From Hyphomonas polymorpha PS728 (GTDB lineage: Bacteria; Pseudomonadota; Alphaproteobacteria; Caulobacterales; Hyphomonadaceae): a stretch of DNA of 45,873 nt. The DNA lies in assembly GCF_000685315.1 (NCBI RefSeq), contig NZ_ARYM01000026.1, forward strand, positions 1 through 45,873. The letters run 5' to 3'. The first letter of the stretch is position 1. Each line of letters starts with the position of its first letter. Both the position numbers and the translations under genes were made by a program. Shown here one piece after another: positions 34,883-43,749 of this stretch. Under the pieces are notes generated by a model that saw only the letters and a list, made by a program, of their open reading frames with translations, made no database searches and was not told the origin of the DNA.

Positions 34883-34909
34883 CAGAAATGCACAGCCTGT
34901 GCATTTCTG
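34883..34909. promoter_or_regulatory. 27-bp perfect palindrome before the DUF2853 gene
   Basis: CAGAAATGCACAG at 34883-34895, a single C, then the exact complement at 34897-34909. It lies 24 bases after the SIMPL stop and 120 before the DUF2853 start. It could be an operator or the end hairpin of the SIMPL transcript; no T-tract follows. Confidence 0.55.
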
Positions 34910-35030
34910 CTTGATCCTTCCGGCGAAGCGAGGTCTACATGCCCTTGAGGCATCAGGCCTCCTTCGCAAACCCTGTGGCATTATCCGCTTCGCCTTTTTG
35001 CGCTGGAGTGGACCAAGGAAGGAAATCAAA

Positions 35031-35405
35031 ATGGCAAAAGCCACCACCAAGGCGCCCAGCGCCAAAGAAGTGCTTATTGAGAAGTATATCGCAGACCTGA
35101 AGGAAAAAGTCGGCGAAGCGCGCCCGGACCTTGCCCTTCTCGATGCAGTTGTCAAAGCCTGCGGCCCGGCAATCTATAAGGCTGACTCAGCCACGGTTGC
35201 CGCCTCCGACAAGGATGAACTCGCCCGCGTAAAGACGAATTTCATCGGCAAACGGCTCGGCGTCACCGATGAGGCAAAGGCAGATGCCGCCATCAAGGCA
35301 GCGGTAGAGAAGTATGGCCGCAGCGTGCGCGCCAAACATCGCCCGGTGCTTTACTATCTGATCGCCAAGGAACTGAAAAAAGCCGCTGCGCTCAAGAAAG
35401 CCTGA
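35031..35405 (+). CDS. DUF2853-family protein
   Basis: 124 residues from the ATG at 35031, with AAGGAA nine bases upstream. The sequence EKYIADLKEKVGEARPDLAL, then VVKACGPAIYKADSATVAAS and KNFIGKRLGV-like FIGKRLG, and ending in KYGRSVRAKHRPVLYYLIAKE is characteristic of DUF2853. It is a small, charged, soluble helical protein of unknown role. A strong bidirectional terminator separates it from the convergent basic-protein gene. Confidence 0.85.
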   Translation: MAKATTKAPSAKEVLIEKYIADLKEKVGEARPDLALLDAVVKACGPAIYKADSATVAASDKDELARVKTNFIGKRLGVTDEAKADAAIKAAVEKYGRSVRAKHRPVLYYLIAKELKKAAALKKA

Positions 35406-35425
35406 GGCCACCGAACTCACAAAGC

Positions 35426-35469
35426 AAAGCCGCCGCTCCGATCACCGGAGCGGCGGCTTTCTTGTTTTT
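35426..35469. terminator. Strong bidirectional terminator
   Basis: AAAGCCGCCGCTCCG at 35426-35440 pairs with its exact complement at 35446-35460, followed by CTTGTTTTT on the plus strand; preceded by AAAG on the minus side. Confidence 0.92.
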
Positions 35470-35479
35470 CCAGATACGC

Positions 35480-36022
35480 TCAGCGCTTGGCGTCGCGTTT
35501 TGCCTGGCTGCGCGCATTGTTGGCGCGGGCTGCGCCTTTCATTGTCTTCAGGTTCGGAAAGGCTTCCCGCTTGCTCGACGGCGCGGAACTCATGCCCTTG
35601 CCTGCCTTTCGGGATGCGGGCTTGCCCTTTGAAGCCGTCTGCTTCCGGTCCAGAGCCGTTTGCAGGGCCGCCTGGGCCTTCTCTTTCTCTGCTGCTGCGC
35701 TTTCCCGCGCCGCTCTGCGCTCAACGATGCCGAGCTTGGTTTCAAAACGGTCCAGCGTTTCGGCGAAGAAGTCGCGTTTGGTGACAGTCGCCGCATTGCC
35801 GGTGGGCGCCTTCTGCCGGGTCGGCGCCGCCTTGCCGCGGATTTCCCGGGCCTGCTTGCTTGCCAGATCAGCGTATTTGTCCCGCAGCTTTCGCACGCGA
35901 TTTATCCGTTGACGGAGCTCTTTCTCATTGAGATTTCCAACAGCGGGCGGATAGCTCTCATTGGCAAGCGCAAATTCGGCGGCCGTGCAGAGAGGTTTGG
36001 CCTCACGGCGTGAAATGGTCAT
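35480..36022 (-). CDS. Basic, coiled-coil-like protein, unknown function
   Basis: 180 residues. The N-terminal half has TAAEFALANESYPP, then LNEKELRQRINRVRKLRDKY and ASKQAREIRGK, likely one or two helices. The C-terminal half is Lys/Arg/Ala-rich and low-complexity (EKEKAQAALQTALDRKQ, RKAGKGM). Such composition suits nucleic-acid binding, but no motif is specific. No signal peptide. A ribosome binding site GGAGAT precedes the ATG. Similar hypothetical proteins occur in Rhizobiales, as I recall. Confidence 0.75.
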   Translation of the reverse strand: MTISRREAKPLCTAAEFALANESYPPAVGNLNEKELRQRINRVRKLRDKYADLASKQAREIRGKAAPTRQKAPTGNAATVTKRDFFAETLDRFETKLGIVERRAARESAAAEKEKAQAALQTALDRKQTASKGKPASRKAGKGMSSAPSSKREAFPNLKTMKGAARANNARSQAKRDAKR

Positions 36023-36113
36023 GGGTAATCTCCTTCTCAGACGTTATGCAGAACTTATAGTTCCACATAACGCCCGAAAAGGAAAACCAAACCGGGAAAA
36101 ACCGGTGCTTTTA

Positions 36114-37250
36114 TCAGAAGCCGGCGAGACGGGCGTAGCGATCCCGGTGCCAGCTGGCAGATCCGTAGAGCGCTTCCTGCACCCGCGCGCGCTTCATGTA
36201 GAAGCCTGGCTCTGCAGCATCGGTCATGCCGATGCCGCCATGCATCTGAACGCATTCATTGGAGACCAGATGCACAAGCTCGCCGGCCTTTGCCTTTGCG
36301 AGGCTCGCCAGTTCCGCAAGATCGGTCTTGCCATCATCCGCCGCCGACAGCGCCGCAGCGACGCAGGAGCGCGTCATTTCCAGCTCGACAAACATCTTCG
36401 CGGCGCGGTGCTGGAGAGACTGGAACGAGCCGATGAGCTGGCCAAACTGCTTGCGGTTGTTGAGGTATTCCAGCGTCATGTCGAACGCGGCCTGGGCCGA
36501 GCCGAGCATTTCGGCGGCCAGCCCGATGGCTGCGCGGTCGAGCACGGGATCAAGAATATCAGCGCCCTGGTCAGCCGGCCCGATCAGCGTGCTCTCCAGC
36601 ACCATGACATCATCAAACGTCACATGCGCGGCGCCGTGGCTGTCAACAGTTTTCAGTTCACTGATGGTTACGCCCTTGGCATCGGCTGGCACAAGGAACA
36701 GGCTGAGGCCATGGCGATCGCCATTGCTGCCAAAGGTGCGCGCCACAACGATCAGCATGTCGGCATGATGCGCATCGGGCACATATTTCTTCATACCGTT
36801 GATCGTATAGCCCTGCCCGTTGCGCTCGGCCTCGGTCGAAACGCTGTAGGGCGAGAAATGCGCGGACTCGTCGAGGGCAAGCGCAAACGTCACCTCGCCA
36901 GCCGCGATCTTCGGCAGCCATTCGGCCTGCTGGGCGGGGCTGCCGCCAAGCTGGAAGGCCGAGGCAGCGATCAGCGCCGTCTGCAGCAGGGGCGTGGCCG
37001 CAAGGGTGCGCCCCTGCGCTTCGAGAATCTGGCCAAGGCCCGTCAGGCCAAAGGTTTCCGCGCCCGGCTCGTCGGGGATGATCACGCCGAAAAAGCCAAG
37101 CTCGGCCAGTTTCTGCCGGGTTTTTGCGTCCTTGCCATTGGCGCCGGCATCGCGCAGCGCCCGCAGATGATTGACGGAAAGTTCGTCACGCGCGAACGCC
37201 ATGGCGGTTTCGCGCAGCATTTCCTGGTCTTCAGTCAGTACAAAGCTCAT
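36114..37250 (-). CDS. Acyl-CoA dehydrogenase, subunit-like partner
   Basis: 378 residues with the ACAD fold: an N-terminal helical domain (EDQEMLRETAMAFARDEL), a middle beta domain (FALALDESAHFSPYS), and a C-terminal helical domain with RKQFGQLIGSFQSLQHRAAK and HGGIGMTDAAEPGFY. The C-terminus ends in YGSASWHRDRYARLAGF and lacks the usual (E/G)GTSEIQ block that carries flavin and catalytic contacts. It follows a full-length ACAD gene by 62 bases on the same strand. This resembles the two-gene heteromeric ACADs described for steroid and branched-chain side-chain oxidation, where one subunit is degenerate. Heteromer formation is inferred. Confidence 0.9.
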   Translation of the reverse strand: MSFVLTEDQEMLRETAMAFARDELSVNHLRALRDAGANGKDAKTRQKLAELGFFGVIIPDEPGAETFGLTGLGQILEAQGRTLAATPLLQTALIAASAFQLGGSPAQQAEWLPKIAAGEVTFALALDESAHFSPYSVSTEAERNGQGYTINGMKKYVPDAHHADMLIVVARTFGSNGDRHGLSLFLVPADAKGVTISELKTVDSHGAAHVTFDDVMVLESTLIGPADQGADILDPVLDRAAIGLAAEMLGSAQAAFDMTLEYLNNRKQFGQLIGSFQSLQHRAAKMFVELEMTRSCVAAALSAADDGKTDLAELASLAKAKAGELVHLVSNECVQMHGGIGMTDAAEPGFYMKRARVQEALYGSASWHRDRYARLAGF

Positions 37251-37312
37251 TACTCTGACACCTTAAATTCTATGTCGTAGGGTTGTTCCGAAAAGCAGCG
37301 ATCAAGTCCCGC

Positions 37313-38518
37313 CTACTGATGATCCTTCAGACCCAGCACGCGCTTGGCGATGACATTGAGGTTGATCTCGGACGTGCCACCTTCGATGGAGTTGCCTTTC
37401 GAGCGCAGCCATTGGCGCGTGACGCGCAGGGCGCCCTTGTCAAAGCCCTCCCCTGCCCAGCCCAGGCCCTCGGTGCCGAGCGCTTCGATCAGCAGCTCGT
37501 GCCGGTCTTGGTTCATCTTGGCGGCGCCATATTTCAGGATCGAGGCGGTATGGCCCACGGCCTGACCGGCCTTTGCCTGTTCGGTCTGGCGCTGCACGGT
37601 CAGCGCAAATGCCTTGGCATACATCCGGTGATCGGCGAGGCGCCCCCGCAGATCGCCGTCCAGCAGACGGCCGGACTCGTCGGTGCCGATCAGCTGCTTG
37701 GCGTATTCCTCAGGCGAGAGCGACCCGGTGCCGCCAAACCCGCTGGAAGAAATCGACGAGCGCTCGAACTGCAGCAGGCGTTTGGCAATTTCCCAGCCGC
37801 CATTGAGGCGGCCAACGAGCTGGTCCTTCGGCACCTTCACGTCGGTGAAGAAGGTTTCGCAGAACGGGCTCTCGCCGGAGATCAGCTGGATCGGGCGCGC
37901 TTCGACGCCCGGCGACTTCATGTCGAACAGGATGAAGCTGATGCCCTCATGCTTCGTGCTGGTATCGGTGCGCACCAGGCAGAAGATCCAGTCGGCCTTG
38001 TCGGCATAGGAGGTCCACACCTTCTGGCCGTTGATCAGGTAATGATCGCCCTTGTCTTCGCAGCGCGTCTGCAGGCCCGCGAGGTCAGACCCTGCGCCCG
38101 GCTCCGAATACCCCTGGCACCAGCGGATCTTGCCCTTCACGATGTCGGGAATGAAGCGTAGCTTCTGTTCGTGATTGCCGAATTCGAGCAGCGCCGGGCC
38201 AAACATCCAGAGGCCGAACGAGAACAGCGGCGCGCGTGCCTTGATGCGGCGCATCTCCTGCTCCAGCACGCGGGCTTCCGCGCGCGACAGGCCGCCGCCG
38301 CCATATTCCTTGGGCCATTCCGGCGCGGTCCAGCCCTTCTCGGCCATCCGGTCGAGCCACAGCTTGGAATCGGGGTTCTTGAAGGTGGCGTTGCGCCCGC
38401 CCCACACGACCTCGTCGTCCACCATTGGCGTGCGCATTGAGGGGGGGCAGTTGGCTTCCAGCCATTTGCGCGTTTCGAGCCGGAACTCTTCGAGTTGCTC
38501 GGCATTGTTATAAGCCAT
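37313..38518 (-). CDS. Acyl-CoA dehydrogenase
   Basis: 401 residues. FRLETRKWLEANCPP, APEWPKEYGGGGLS, CQGYSEPGAGSDLAGLQT and NGQKVWTSYAD give the N-terminal and flavin-binding parts. The C-terminus has SIEGGTSEINLNVIAKRVLG. At the position where medium-chain enzymes carry the catalytic Glu this protein has Gly, with a Glu one residue before, as in many long/branched-chain ACADs whose base lies elsewhere. It oxidises an acyl-CoA to the 2-enoyl-CoA. It is first of two tandem ACAD genes, probably co-transcribed with the shorter partner. Confidence 0.93.
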   Translation of the reverse strand: MAYNNAEQLEEFRLETRKWLEANCPPSMRTPMVDDEVVWGGRNATFKNPDSKLWLDRMAEKGWTAPEWPKEYGGGGLSRAEARVLEQEMRRIKARAPLFSFGLWMFGPALLEFGNHEQKLRFIPDIVKGKIRWCQGYSEPGAGSDLAGLQTRCEDKGDHYLINGQKVWTSYADKADWIFCLVRTDTSTKHEGISFILFDMKSPGVEARPIQLISGESPFCETFFTDVKVPKDQLVGRLNGGWEIAKRLLQFERSSISSSGFGGTGSLSPEEYAKQLIGTDESGRLLDGDLRGRLADHRMYAKAFALTVQRQTEQAKAGQAVGHTASILKYGAAKMNQDRHELLIEALGTEGLGWAGEGFDKGALRVTRQWLRSKGNSIEGGTSEINLNVIAKRVLGLKDHQ

Positions 38519-38616
38519 TGCGGTGCTCCCTGGGCGGTGTCTGTCTCTACGTCACCCTATTCTGCCACCCTCGCGGCGCCAAGCGGTCACCCGGCGTCAA
38601 AGTGTGAAGACCCGCC

Positions 38617-38651
38617 CGTTCTCCGTTTCACCCGCGAACGCACGGAGAACG
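38617..38651 (-). terminator. Hairpin between the glycosyltransferase and ACAD genes
   Basis: CGTTCTCCGT at 38617-38626 pairs with ACGGAGAACG at 38642-38651. It follows the glycosyltransferase stop on the minus strand; no T-tract. Confidence 0.45.
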
Positions 38652-38669
38652 TTTCGGCCCCAGAACAAC

Positions 38670-40175
38670 TCAAGCCTCAGACGAGTGAATTCGCCCGACA
38701 GGGGCAGCCGGTTGTCGTGGCCTCACCGGCGCCGGGCTGCCATGAGGTGTCTTCGCCCAGAAATGAGGTCTGCGCGCCAGGCTGTAGAGTGCCCGCACCA
38801 TCGCGATGGATTGCAACGGCCAGTATAGGGGCAGCGTCAGCGCCAGCCCATAACGGCGCAGGTCTCGCGCTCCGGGCGCGGCCAGCGCCATGGCGATGCT
38901 GGCGGCATAGGAGGCGCCGATAAACCAGAGGAATAGAAGGCCCGGCCCGATGCCGGGTAAAACCAGTGTCGTGGCCAGCCACACGGCCCAGGGCCCGTGA
39001 ACCAATGCCGAGAGGATGGCCGCTCCCAGCGTCAGCTGAAGCGCCAGGAAATTTCCCGCGCCCATTTCCCTCATCGCCTTGCGGGGGCGCCGCATCACCA
39101 CCAGCCATGTCTGCAGAAACCCTTTCAGCCAGCGCGACCGCTGCGCCAGCCAGACCCCGAGTGCTTCAGGCGGCGCTTCCAGGGTCGGCGGCTCAATGAC
39201 GCCCACCTGCAGCCCGCTGCGGGCAAGCCGTAACCCCAGATCGGCGTCCTCCGTCACATTCCAGGGGTCCCACCCCTCCACGCCTTCCAGCAGCGCCCTG
39301 CGGAAATGATTGCTTGTTCCGCCCAGCGCAATCGGAAACCCGAGCGTAGCAAGCCCGGGCAGAATGCGCCCAAACTGAACGGCATATTCCAACGCCCACT
39401 GCCCGGCGATCCATCCCCTGTCGCCGTCCCCCACAAGCGGCGCCTGCACGCAGGCCAGATCACGGGAACCCATCCGGAACGCCCGCACCGCCGCCTTCAG
39501 TTGATCCCTATGCGGACGATCCTCGGCATCATACACAACGACAAATTCGCCCTTTGCGCGAAGCAGTCCGTAATTCAGCGCACGCGGCTTGGTTCTCGGC
39601 TGACCGGGCGGCACGATCAGAAGTTCCGTGCCCGGCGGCCAGGACTGCGCGCGCAAGGCGTCCCAGGTGGCCTCATCCCCCGTTTCGACAAGCAGTTTTA
39701 TGTCCAGCCTGTTTCTCGGATAATCCAGATCGCAGATCGCCTGCGAAAGCTGGGCCGCGCTCTCCGCCTCATCCTTGAGCGCGATGAGCAGCGTGTAGAC
39801 CGACCAGAGAACCCCGTCATCGCCGGCCATGTCCCGGCGAGCCTGCGGCACGTGCGCCGCCGCCCTGATACCGTGAAGATATACGACGCCGCGAAAGGCC
39901 AGCGCCGCCACAAAGAAAAAGAATGCGCCCAGGCTCAGCGCGGCAAAGGCGGCCTCAGGGGCGCTCACTGCCAGACCGGCCAGCAGCAACAGGCCAAGGC
40001 CCGCCCCCCGCATCTGGGCGGCCGTCAGTGTCCGGATGGCGGAATCTTCAGGCCGGTGGATGGCCAGCGAATGGGCCGCCGCATGGGCGCTGGCCATGTC
40101 GGGAGACGGCTCCCGCAGGCCCCCGCCATACAGCGGCAAAACCAGTTGCCGGGCTGTCTCCCCATCTGCCCCCAT
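38670..40175 (-). CDS. Processive family 2 glycosyltransferase, membrane
   Basis: 501 residues. Two membrane segments (about 55-97) precede a GT-A domain with [12 protein letters not shown] (DxD-like), TEDADLG (catalytic TED) and [13 protein letters not shown] (Q-x-x-R-W), the signature of processive beta-glycan synthases related to cellulose and hyaluronan synthases. Three or four membrane segments follow (about 375-455), ending in a Pro-rich tail. It would polymerise a beta-linked polysaccharide and thread it through the membrane. No partner genes such as bcsB are adjacent, and no PilZ domain is attached. GGGGGGAGGGAC precedes the ATG. Confidence 0.92.
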   Translation of the reverse strand: MGADGETARQLVLPLYGGGLREPSPDMASAHAAAHSLAIHRPEDSAIRTLTAAQMRGAGLGLLLLAGLAVSAPEAAFAALSLGAFFFFVAALAFRGVVYLHGIRAAAHVPQARRDMAGDDGVLWSVYTLLIALKDEAESAAQLSQAICDLDYPRNRLDIKLLVETGDEATWDALRAQSWPPGTELLIVPPGQPRTKPRALNYGLLRAKGEFVVVYDAEDRPHRDQLKAAVRAFRMGSRDLACVQAPLVGDGDRGWIAGQWALEYAVQFGRILPGLATLGFPIALGGTSNHFRRALLEGVEGWDPWNVTEDADLGLRLARSGLQVGVIEPPTLEAPPEALGVWLAQRSRWLKGFLQTWLVVMRRPRKAMREMGAGNFLALQLTLGAAILSALVHGPWAVWLATTLVLPGIGPGLLFLWFIGASYAASIAMALAAPGARDLRRYGLALTLPLYWPLQSIAMVRALYSLARRPHFWAKTPHGSPAPVRPRQPAAPVGRIHSSEA

Positions 40176-40324
40176 GTCCCTCCCCCCAAGGAACCGCGCC
40201 CCAAACCTTTAAACCTTTAATCACACTCGTTTCACTACCGCAACGAAACGCTGCGAGAACGGCGCGGCGGGCGTTCCTCGCGCCACCCCTTGCAGGCCAG
40301 GGCGGTTTGTTCTATATTTGTTCC

Positions 40325-41917
40325 ATGTCTAGTGTGCATGTCATCTGGTTTAAACGCGATCTGCGTGTCCATGATCACGCAGCGCTCATGGCGGCCGCGG
40401 CCAGCGGCGCGCCCATCCTGCCGCTATACATCTTCGAGCCGGGCTATTGGGCGCTGCCGGAACACTCCCGCCGCCAGTTCGACTTTGTGAAGGAAGCGCT
40501 TGAAGAGCTGGACGCAGCCCTCAAGGCGCGCGGCTCAGGCCTCGTCATCCGCACGGGGAACGCCATCGATGTCTTGTCGGAGATCCACCGCAGGCAGGGC
40601 ATTGCCGCCATCCATGCGCATGAGGAAACAGGCCTGCAATGGACCTTTGACCGTGACCGCGCCGTTCGCCGCTGGGCACGCAATGCGGGCATTTCCCTGC
40701 GGGAACAGCCCCAGAATGGGGTCCAGCGGGCCCTGAAATCCCGCGACGGATGGGCCAGCCACTGGGAGGCCTTCATGCGCCGCCCGCGGATGGTTGCTCC
40801 GGAAACCCTGCTCTCCGCTCAGGCGCAGGCGGAAGACTTTCCCCTGCCTCAGGATTTCGGGCTGGGGCCTGATGACTGCCCGCAGCGCCAGAAAGGCGGG
40901 CGCGCCGCCGGCGTGGAATGTCTGCGCAGTTTCCTGGAGGTTCGCGGCCAGGCCTATCAGCGGCAGATGTCGAGCCCGCTGACGGCGGCCGATGCCTGCT
41001 CGCGCCTGTCGCCCCATCTCGCCTTCGGAACGGTTTCCATGCGGGAGGCCTGGCAGGCCGCGCAGAGGGCGAAGGAAATGCATGTCCGGGAGGGGAATGC
41101 GGAGTTTGCCGCCTCGATCGGCAGCTTCATTTCCCGCCTGCACTGGCACTGTCACTTCATTCAGAAGCTGGAAGACCAGACCTCGATCGAATCCCGAAAT
41201 CTTCATCCCGCCTATGACGGGCTGCGCCCCGCGCCGGAAGAAGATGATCCCCGGCTTGCTGCCTGGATCGAAGGGCGCACGGGCTTCCCTTTTCTCGACG
41301 CCTGCATGCGCTCCCTCAAGGCCACCGGCTGGCTGAACTTCCGCATGCGCGCCATGACCATGGCCTTTGCAGCCCATCATCTGTGGCTGGACTGGAAACT
41401 GCCTGCAGAACGCCTCGCCGGCCTCTTCACGGATTTTGAGCCGGGCATTCATTATCCCCAGGCGCAGATGCAGTCGGCCACCACCGGCATCAACACGCCG
41501 CGCATCTATAATCCGGTCAAGCAATCCCGCGACCAGGACCCCGAGGGCGCCTTCATCCGCCGCTGGGTGCCGGAGCTTTCCGCCCTGCCGGACGAGTGGC
41601 TGCACGCGCCCTGGGAGGCGCCCGCTTCGGTGCGGGCGCGGGCCGGCATTGTTCTGGGCCAGACCTACCCGATGCGCATGGTCGATCACATGGCCGCTGC
41701 CGAAGAGGCCCGCAGCCGGATCTTCGCCCTGCGCCGGAACGCCGAACACGCCGCCGAGGCCGAGCAGATTCAGGCGCGCCATGGCAGCCGGCGGTCGGGC
41801 ATCCCCTTCCGCGGCCGGCAGGCTGCCCCGAAAAAGAGGGCGCCGGCCCCGGCAGACCCGATACAGCTCAGCTTTGATCTCGGGATCATACAGGAACGCC
41901 GCGCCCATGCCTCGTAA
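40325..41917 (+). CDS. Photolyase/cryptochrome-family protein
   Basis: 530 residues from the ATG at 40325; upstream in-frame sequence overlaps the divergent glycosyltransferase gene and is rejected. The N-terminal photolyase domain opens [18 protein letters not shown]. The FAD-binding domain has [41 protein letters not shown], then [15 protein letters not shown] and RIYNPVKQS. It uses blue light and FAD to repair pyrimidine dimers or to signal. A C-terminal tail of about 50 basic residues extends beyond the catalytic core. It overlaps a DUF2256 gene by 11 bases; that pairing is typical of this subgroup. Repair versus photoreceptor role is undecided. Confidence 0.93.
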   Translation: MSSVHVIWFKRDLRVHDHAALMAAAASGAPILPLYIFEPGYWALPEHSRRQFDFVKEALEELDAALKARGSGLVIRTGNAIDVLSEIHRRQGIAAIHAHEETGLQWTFDRDRAVRRWARNAGISLREQPQNGVQRALKSRDGWASHWEAFMRRPRMVAPETLLSAQAQAEDFPLPQDFGLGPDDCPQRQKGGRAAGVECLRSFLEVRGQAYQRQMSSPLTAADACSRLSPHLAFGTVSMREAWQAAQRAKEMHVREGNAEFAASIGSFISRLHWHCHFIQKLEDQTSIESRNLHPAYDGLRPAPEEDDPRLAAWIEGRTGFPFLDACMRSLKATGWLNFRMRAMTMAFAAHHLWLDWKLPAERLAGLFTDFEPGIHYPQAQMQSATTGINTPRIYNPVKQSRDQDPEGAFIRRWVPELSALPDEWLHAPWEAPASVRARAGIVLGQTYPMRMVDHMAAAEEARSRIFALRRNAEHAAEAEQIQARHGSRRSGIPFRGRQAAPKKRAPAPADPIQLSFDLGIIQERRAHAS

Positions 41918-42065
41918 AGCCGGTTCCGGCAAAGCCGTCCGCAAGTCCGATCTGCCCACCAAAATCTGCGCCAGCTGCGGGCGCCCGTTCTCCTGGCGCA
42001 AGAAATGGGAACGGGTCTGGGACGAGGTGAAATACTGTTCGGACCGCTGCCGCCAGCAGCGCTGA
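41907..42065 (+). CDS. DUF2256 zinc-ribbon protein
   Basis: 52 residues, overlapping the photolyase gene by 11 bases in another frame, so translationally coupled. [20 protein letters not shown] and [10 protein letters not shown] give a C-x2-C / C-x3-C zinc knuckle, the whole of the DUF2256 domain. DUF2256 genes are often found beside photolyase/cryptochrome genes, which suggests a partner or maturation role, still undefined. Confidence 0.93.
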   Translation: MPRKAGSGKAVRKSDLPTKICASCGRPFSWRKKWERVWDEVKYCSDRCRQQR

Positions 42066-42079
42066 CCCACAAATTCAGC

Positions 42080-42210
42080 ATTATCGAATTACAATAATTC
42101 CCCCGCGCGCCAGCCAAAGCGGGGAATTATCGTTATTCGATGATATTATCGCCTTGATTTTATTGATACTTATTTTTTTTCGATAATTTCATATTGAAAA
42201 ACAATAATTC
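42080..42210. repeat. AT-rich repeat cluster with ATTATCG and ACAATAATTC motifs
   Basis: ATTATCG occurs at 42080-42086, 42126-42132 and 42145-42151, and inverted (CGATAAT) at 42181-42187. ACAATAATTC occurs at 42091-42100 and 42201-42210. TAATTCCCC(C)GC at 42095-42106 pairs with GCGGGGAATTA at 42119-42129 as a bulged hairpin. The stretch is far more AT-rich than anything nearby and precedes a small gene. Confidence 0.6.
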
Positions 42211-42296
42211 ATGATCTATCTAGTCTGTGTCGGCGGCGGGAAGAGCCCACCAAAGACAAAACGGACAAACCGATCATCAAGAAGGAGTATCAAGTC

Positions 42297-42482
42297 ATGT
42301 CCCCCCGCGCCCGTCTCAGCGACAACGGTAGCCTGGTTTTCGAAGGTGTCCTGGCCTACGGCCTCATCGCCAACGATGCCTCCCTCCGGTCCCTGCCGGC
42401 GAATGACGATGGCTCGGAGGGCCGCCTGAACCTCCTGGTCGCTCGCCGCCGCCGCCAGAACCGCCGCGAAGCCCGCAACTAA
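42297..42482 (+). CDS. Small protein, unknown function
   Basis: 61 residues with a good ribosome binding site (AAGGAG, nine bases before the ATG). It opens MSPRARLSDNGSLVFEGVLA and ends in a very basic LLVARRRRQNRREARN. No domain is recognised and no signal peptide is present. The basic tail could bind nucleic acid. It follows the AT-rich repeat cluster and precedes a 12-bp-arm hairpin. Reality rests on the ribosome binding site and the unusual upstream region. Confidence 0.55.
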   Translation: MSPRARLSDNGSLVFEGVLAYGLIANDASLRSLPANDDGSEGRLNLLVARRRRQNRREARN

Positions 42483-42493
42483 GCGGCTCCCCC

Positions 42494-42527
42494 CCGCGCA
42501 GCCAGTTTCCCCTGGCTGGCTGCGCGG
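42494..42527 (+). terminator. Hairpin between the small gene and the UrcA gene
   Basis: CCGCGCAGCCAG at 42494-42505, ten-base loop, exact complement at 42516-42527. No T-tract follows; it may be a terminator or attenuator. Confidence 0.55.
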
Positions 42528-42572
42528 CCCCCTCTCTCCCCTCCCTCGAAAACCCGCATCAAGGAAACGCCC

Positions 42573-42878
42573 ATGAAACGCTTCATCATCGCCGCCGCCC
42601 TCGCCGCCACCACCGTCGCCGCCCCTGCCTTCGCTGCCAGCGAAAAGTTCGAAATGGATGTGAATTATTCCTCGAAAAAGCTGTCCACCGTCGCCGGCGC
42701 GGAAGCCGAGTACGAGCACATCCGCAAGCAGATCGAAGACCGCTGCGTGTCTGAAAATGCTGACATCCGTGTGCCCCGCTCCATCGTGGAAACCTTCTGC
42801 GTCCGCAAGACGATGGACAGCGCCGTCCGCTCAATCGACAGCGAGCTGCTGACCCAGGTCCACGCCGAACGCCGCTGA
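42573..42878 (+). CDS. UrcA-family exported protein
   Basis: 101 residues. Signal peptide MKRFIIAAALAATTVAAPAF cleaved near AFA-A. The mature part matches the UrcA pattern: a short beta strand VNYSSKKLSTVAGAEA, helix with IRKQIEDRC and a second Cys in FCVRKTMDSAV, giving a probable disulfide, then the terminal helix. UrcA proteins are small periplasmic proteins of sphingomonads and Hyphomonadaceae with no known role. AAGGAAA precedes the ATG. Confidence 0.85.
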   Translation: MKRFIIAAALAATTVAAPAFAASEKFEMDVNYSSKKLSTVAGAEAEYEHIRKQIEDRCVSENADIRVPRSIVETFCVRKTMDSAVRSIDSELLTQVHAERR

Positions 42879-42949
42879 GCGGCCCCAGATCACGGTTCCA
42901 GCCCCTTAAAGCCTCTCAAGCCCAACTCTCCACGGAACCGTGGCTCCTC

Positions 42950-42986
42950 CCGCCTCTTGCCCCCAAAGGGTAAGGGGCGGTTTTTT
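42950..42986 (+). terminator. Terminator after the UrcA gene
   Basis: An imperfect stem from CCGCC (42950) to GGCGG (42980) with internal CTT/AAG and CCC/GGG pairs, followed by TTTTTT at 42981-42986. It overlaps the stop of the convergent SixA-like gene. Confidence 0.75.
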
Positions 42987-43512
42987 ATCCGGCGCTCGCC
43001 GCGCGGAAATCCTTGGCGCGGAGAACCTGCACCAGGCGGAAATTGGCGGGCACGAAAGCGCCCTCCTCTTCGGTCTCAAACAGCGCCGCGCAGCTGGTCG
43101 GAAACTTCTCGTGCAGCCGCAGCGAGGCGGCATGGTCCAGCGACCCGCCTTCCCGCAGGATGCTCAGCGCAAAGTCATGCAGGCCCGGATTGTGCCCGAT
43201 CAGCATCAGAACCCCCGCGCCGTCATTCTGTGACACCGCCTCGGTCAGACCCCTCACGCCGGTCAGGTAAAGGGCTTCCATCGGGCGCACCTTTTCTCCT
43301 GTCACCACCTTGGCGACTTCAGAACAGGTCTCCCTGGCCCGCCTTGCGCTGGAAACCAGGATCCGCTCGGGGCTCCAGCCCATGGCCACGATTTCCTGGG
43401 CAATCCGCGTGGCGTCCTCATGGCCCTGCTGCGTCAGCGCGCGGCTGAAATCGTCGATCCCCTCATTCCAGGGTTCGGTCTTGGCGTGGCGCATCAGGAT
43501 AAGGCGTTTCAT
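42985..43512 (-). CDS. SixA-like histidine phosphatase
   Basis: 175 residues from the ATG at 43512 (a longer open frame upstream lacks support). The phosphohistidine motif is LILMRHAKTEPW with His9, SSARRARET follows, and the second catalytic His is in MLIGHNPGLHDF. The small size and motif spacing match SixA, which removes phosphate from histidine phosphotransfer domains. Target is not known here. Confidence 0.92.
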   Translation of the reverse strand: MKRLILMRHAKTEPWNEGIDDFSRALTQQGHEDATRIAQEIVAMGWSPERILVSSARRARETCSEVAKVVTGEKVRPMEALYLTGVRGLTEAVSQNDGAGVLMLIGHNPGLHDFALSILREGGSLDHAASLRLHEKFPTSCAALFETEEEGAFVPANFRLVQVLRAKDFRAASAG

Positions 43513-43749
43513 GCGGACGCAGATACCCGGAGTTTGGGACAAGGTGTCATAGGCGGAATCAGGCGGTCTAAATTGGTCAGGCTGGTCTTAGGCACCACTA
43601 ATACAGGGGAAATCAATAGTCTGGAGGCCAAAAGATGCCAGAGCCTCCCTGCGCCGGGCCGCCCTCATAATATTTTTCCTCGCCCATCTTCCGCCCGGCA
43701 CCGGGATGGGCCACACCCGCTCCCAGCAACGCGCCCCTGGGGATAATCG

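Noticed and set aside
39923..40324. In-frame upstream extension of the photolyase
   Set aside because: It overlaps the divergent glycosyltransferase, is Pro/Arg-rich and precedes a natural start [12 protein letters not shown].
40535..42070. Open frame antisense to the photolyase gene
   Set aside because: Low-complexity Gly/Arg-rich translation; the photolyase frame is conserved.
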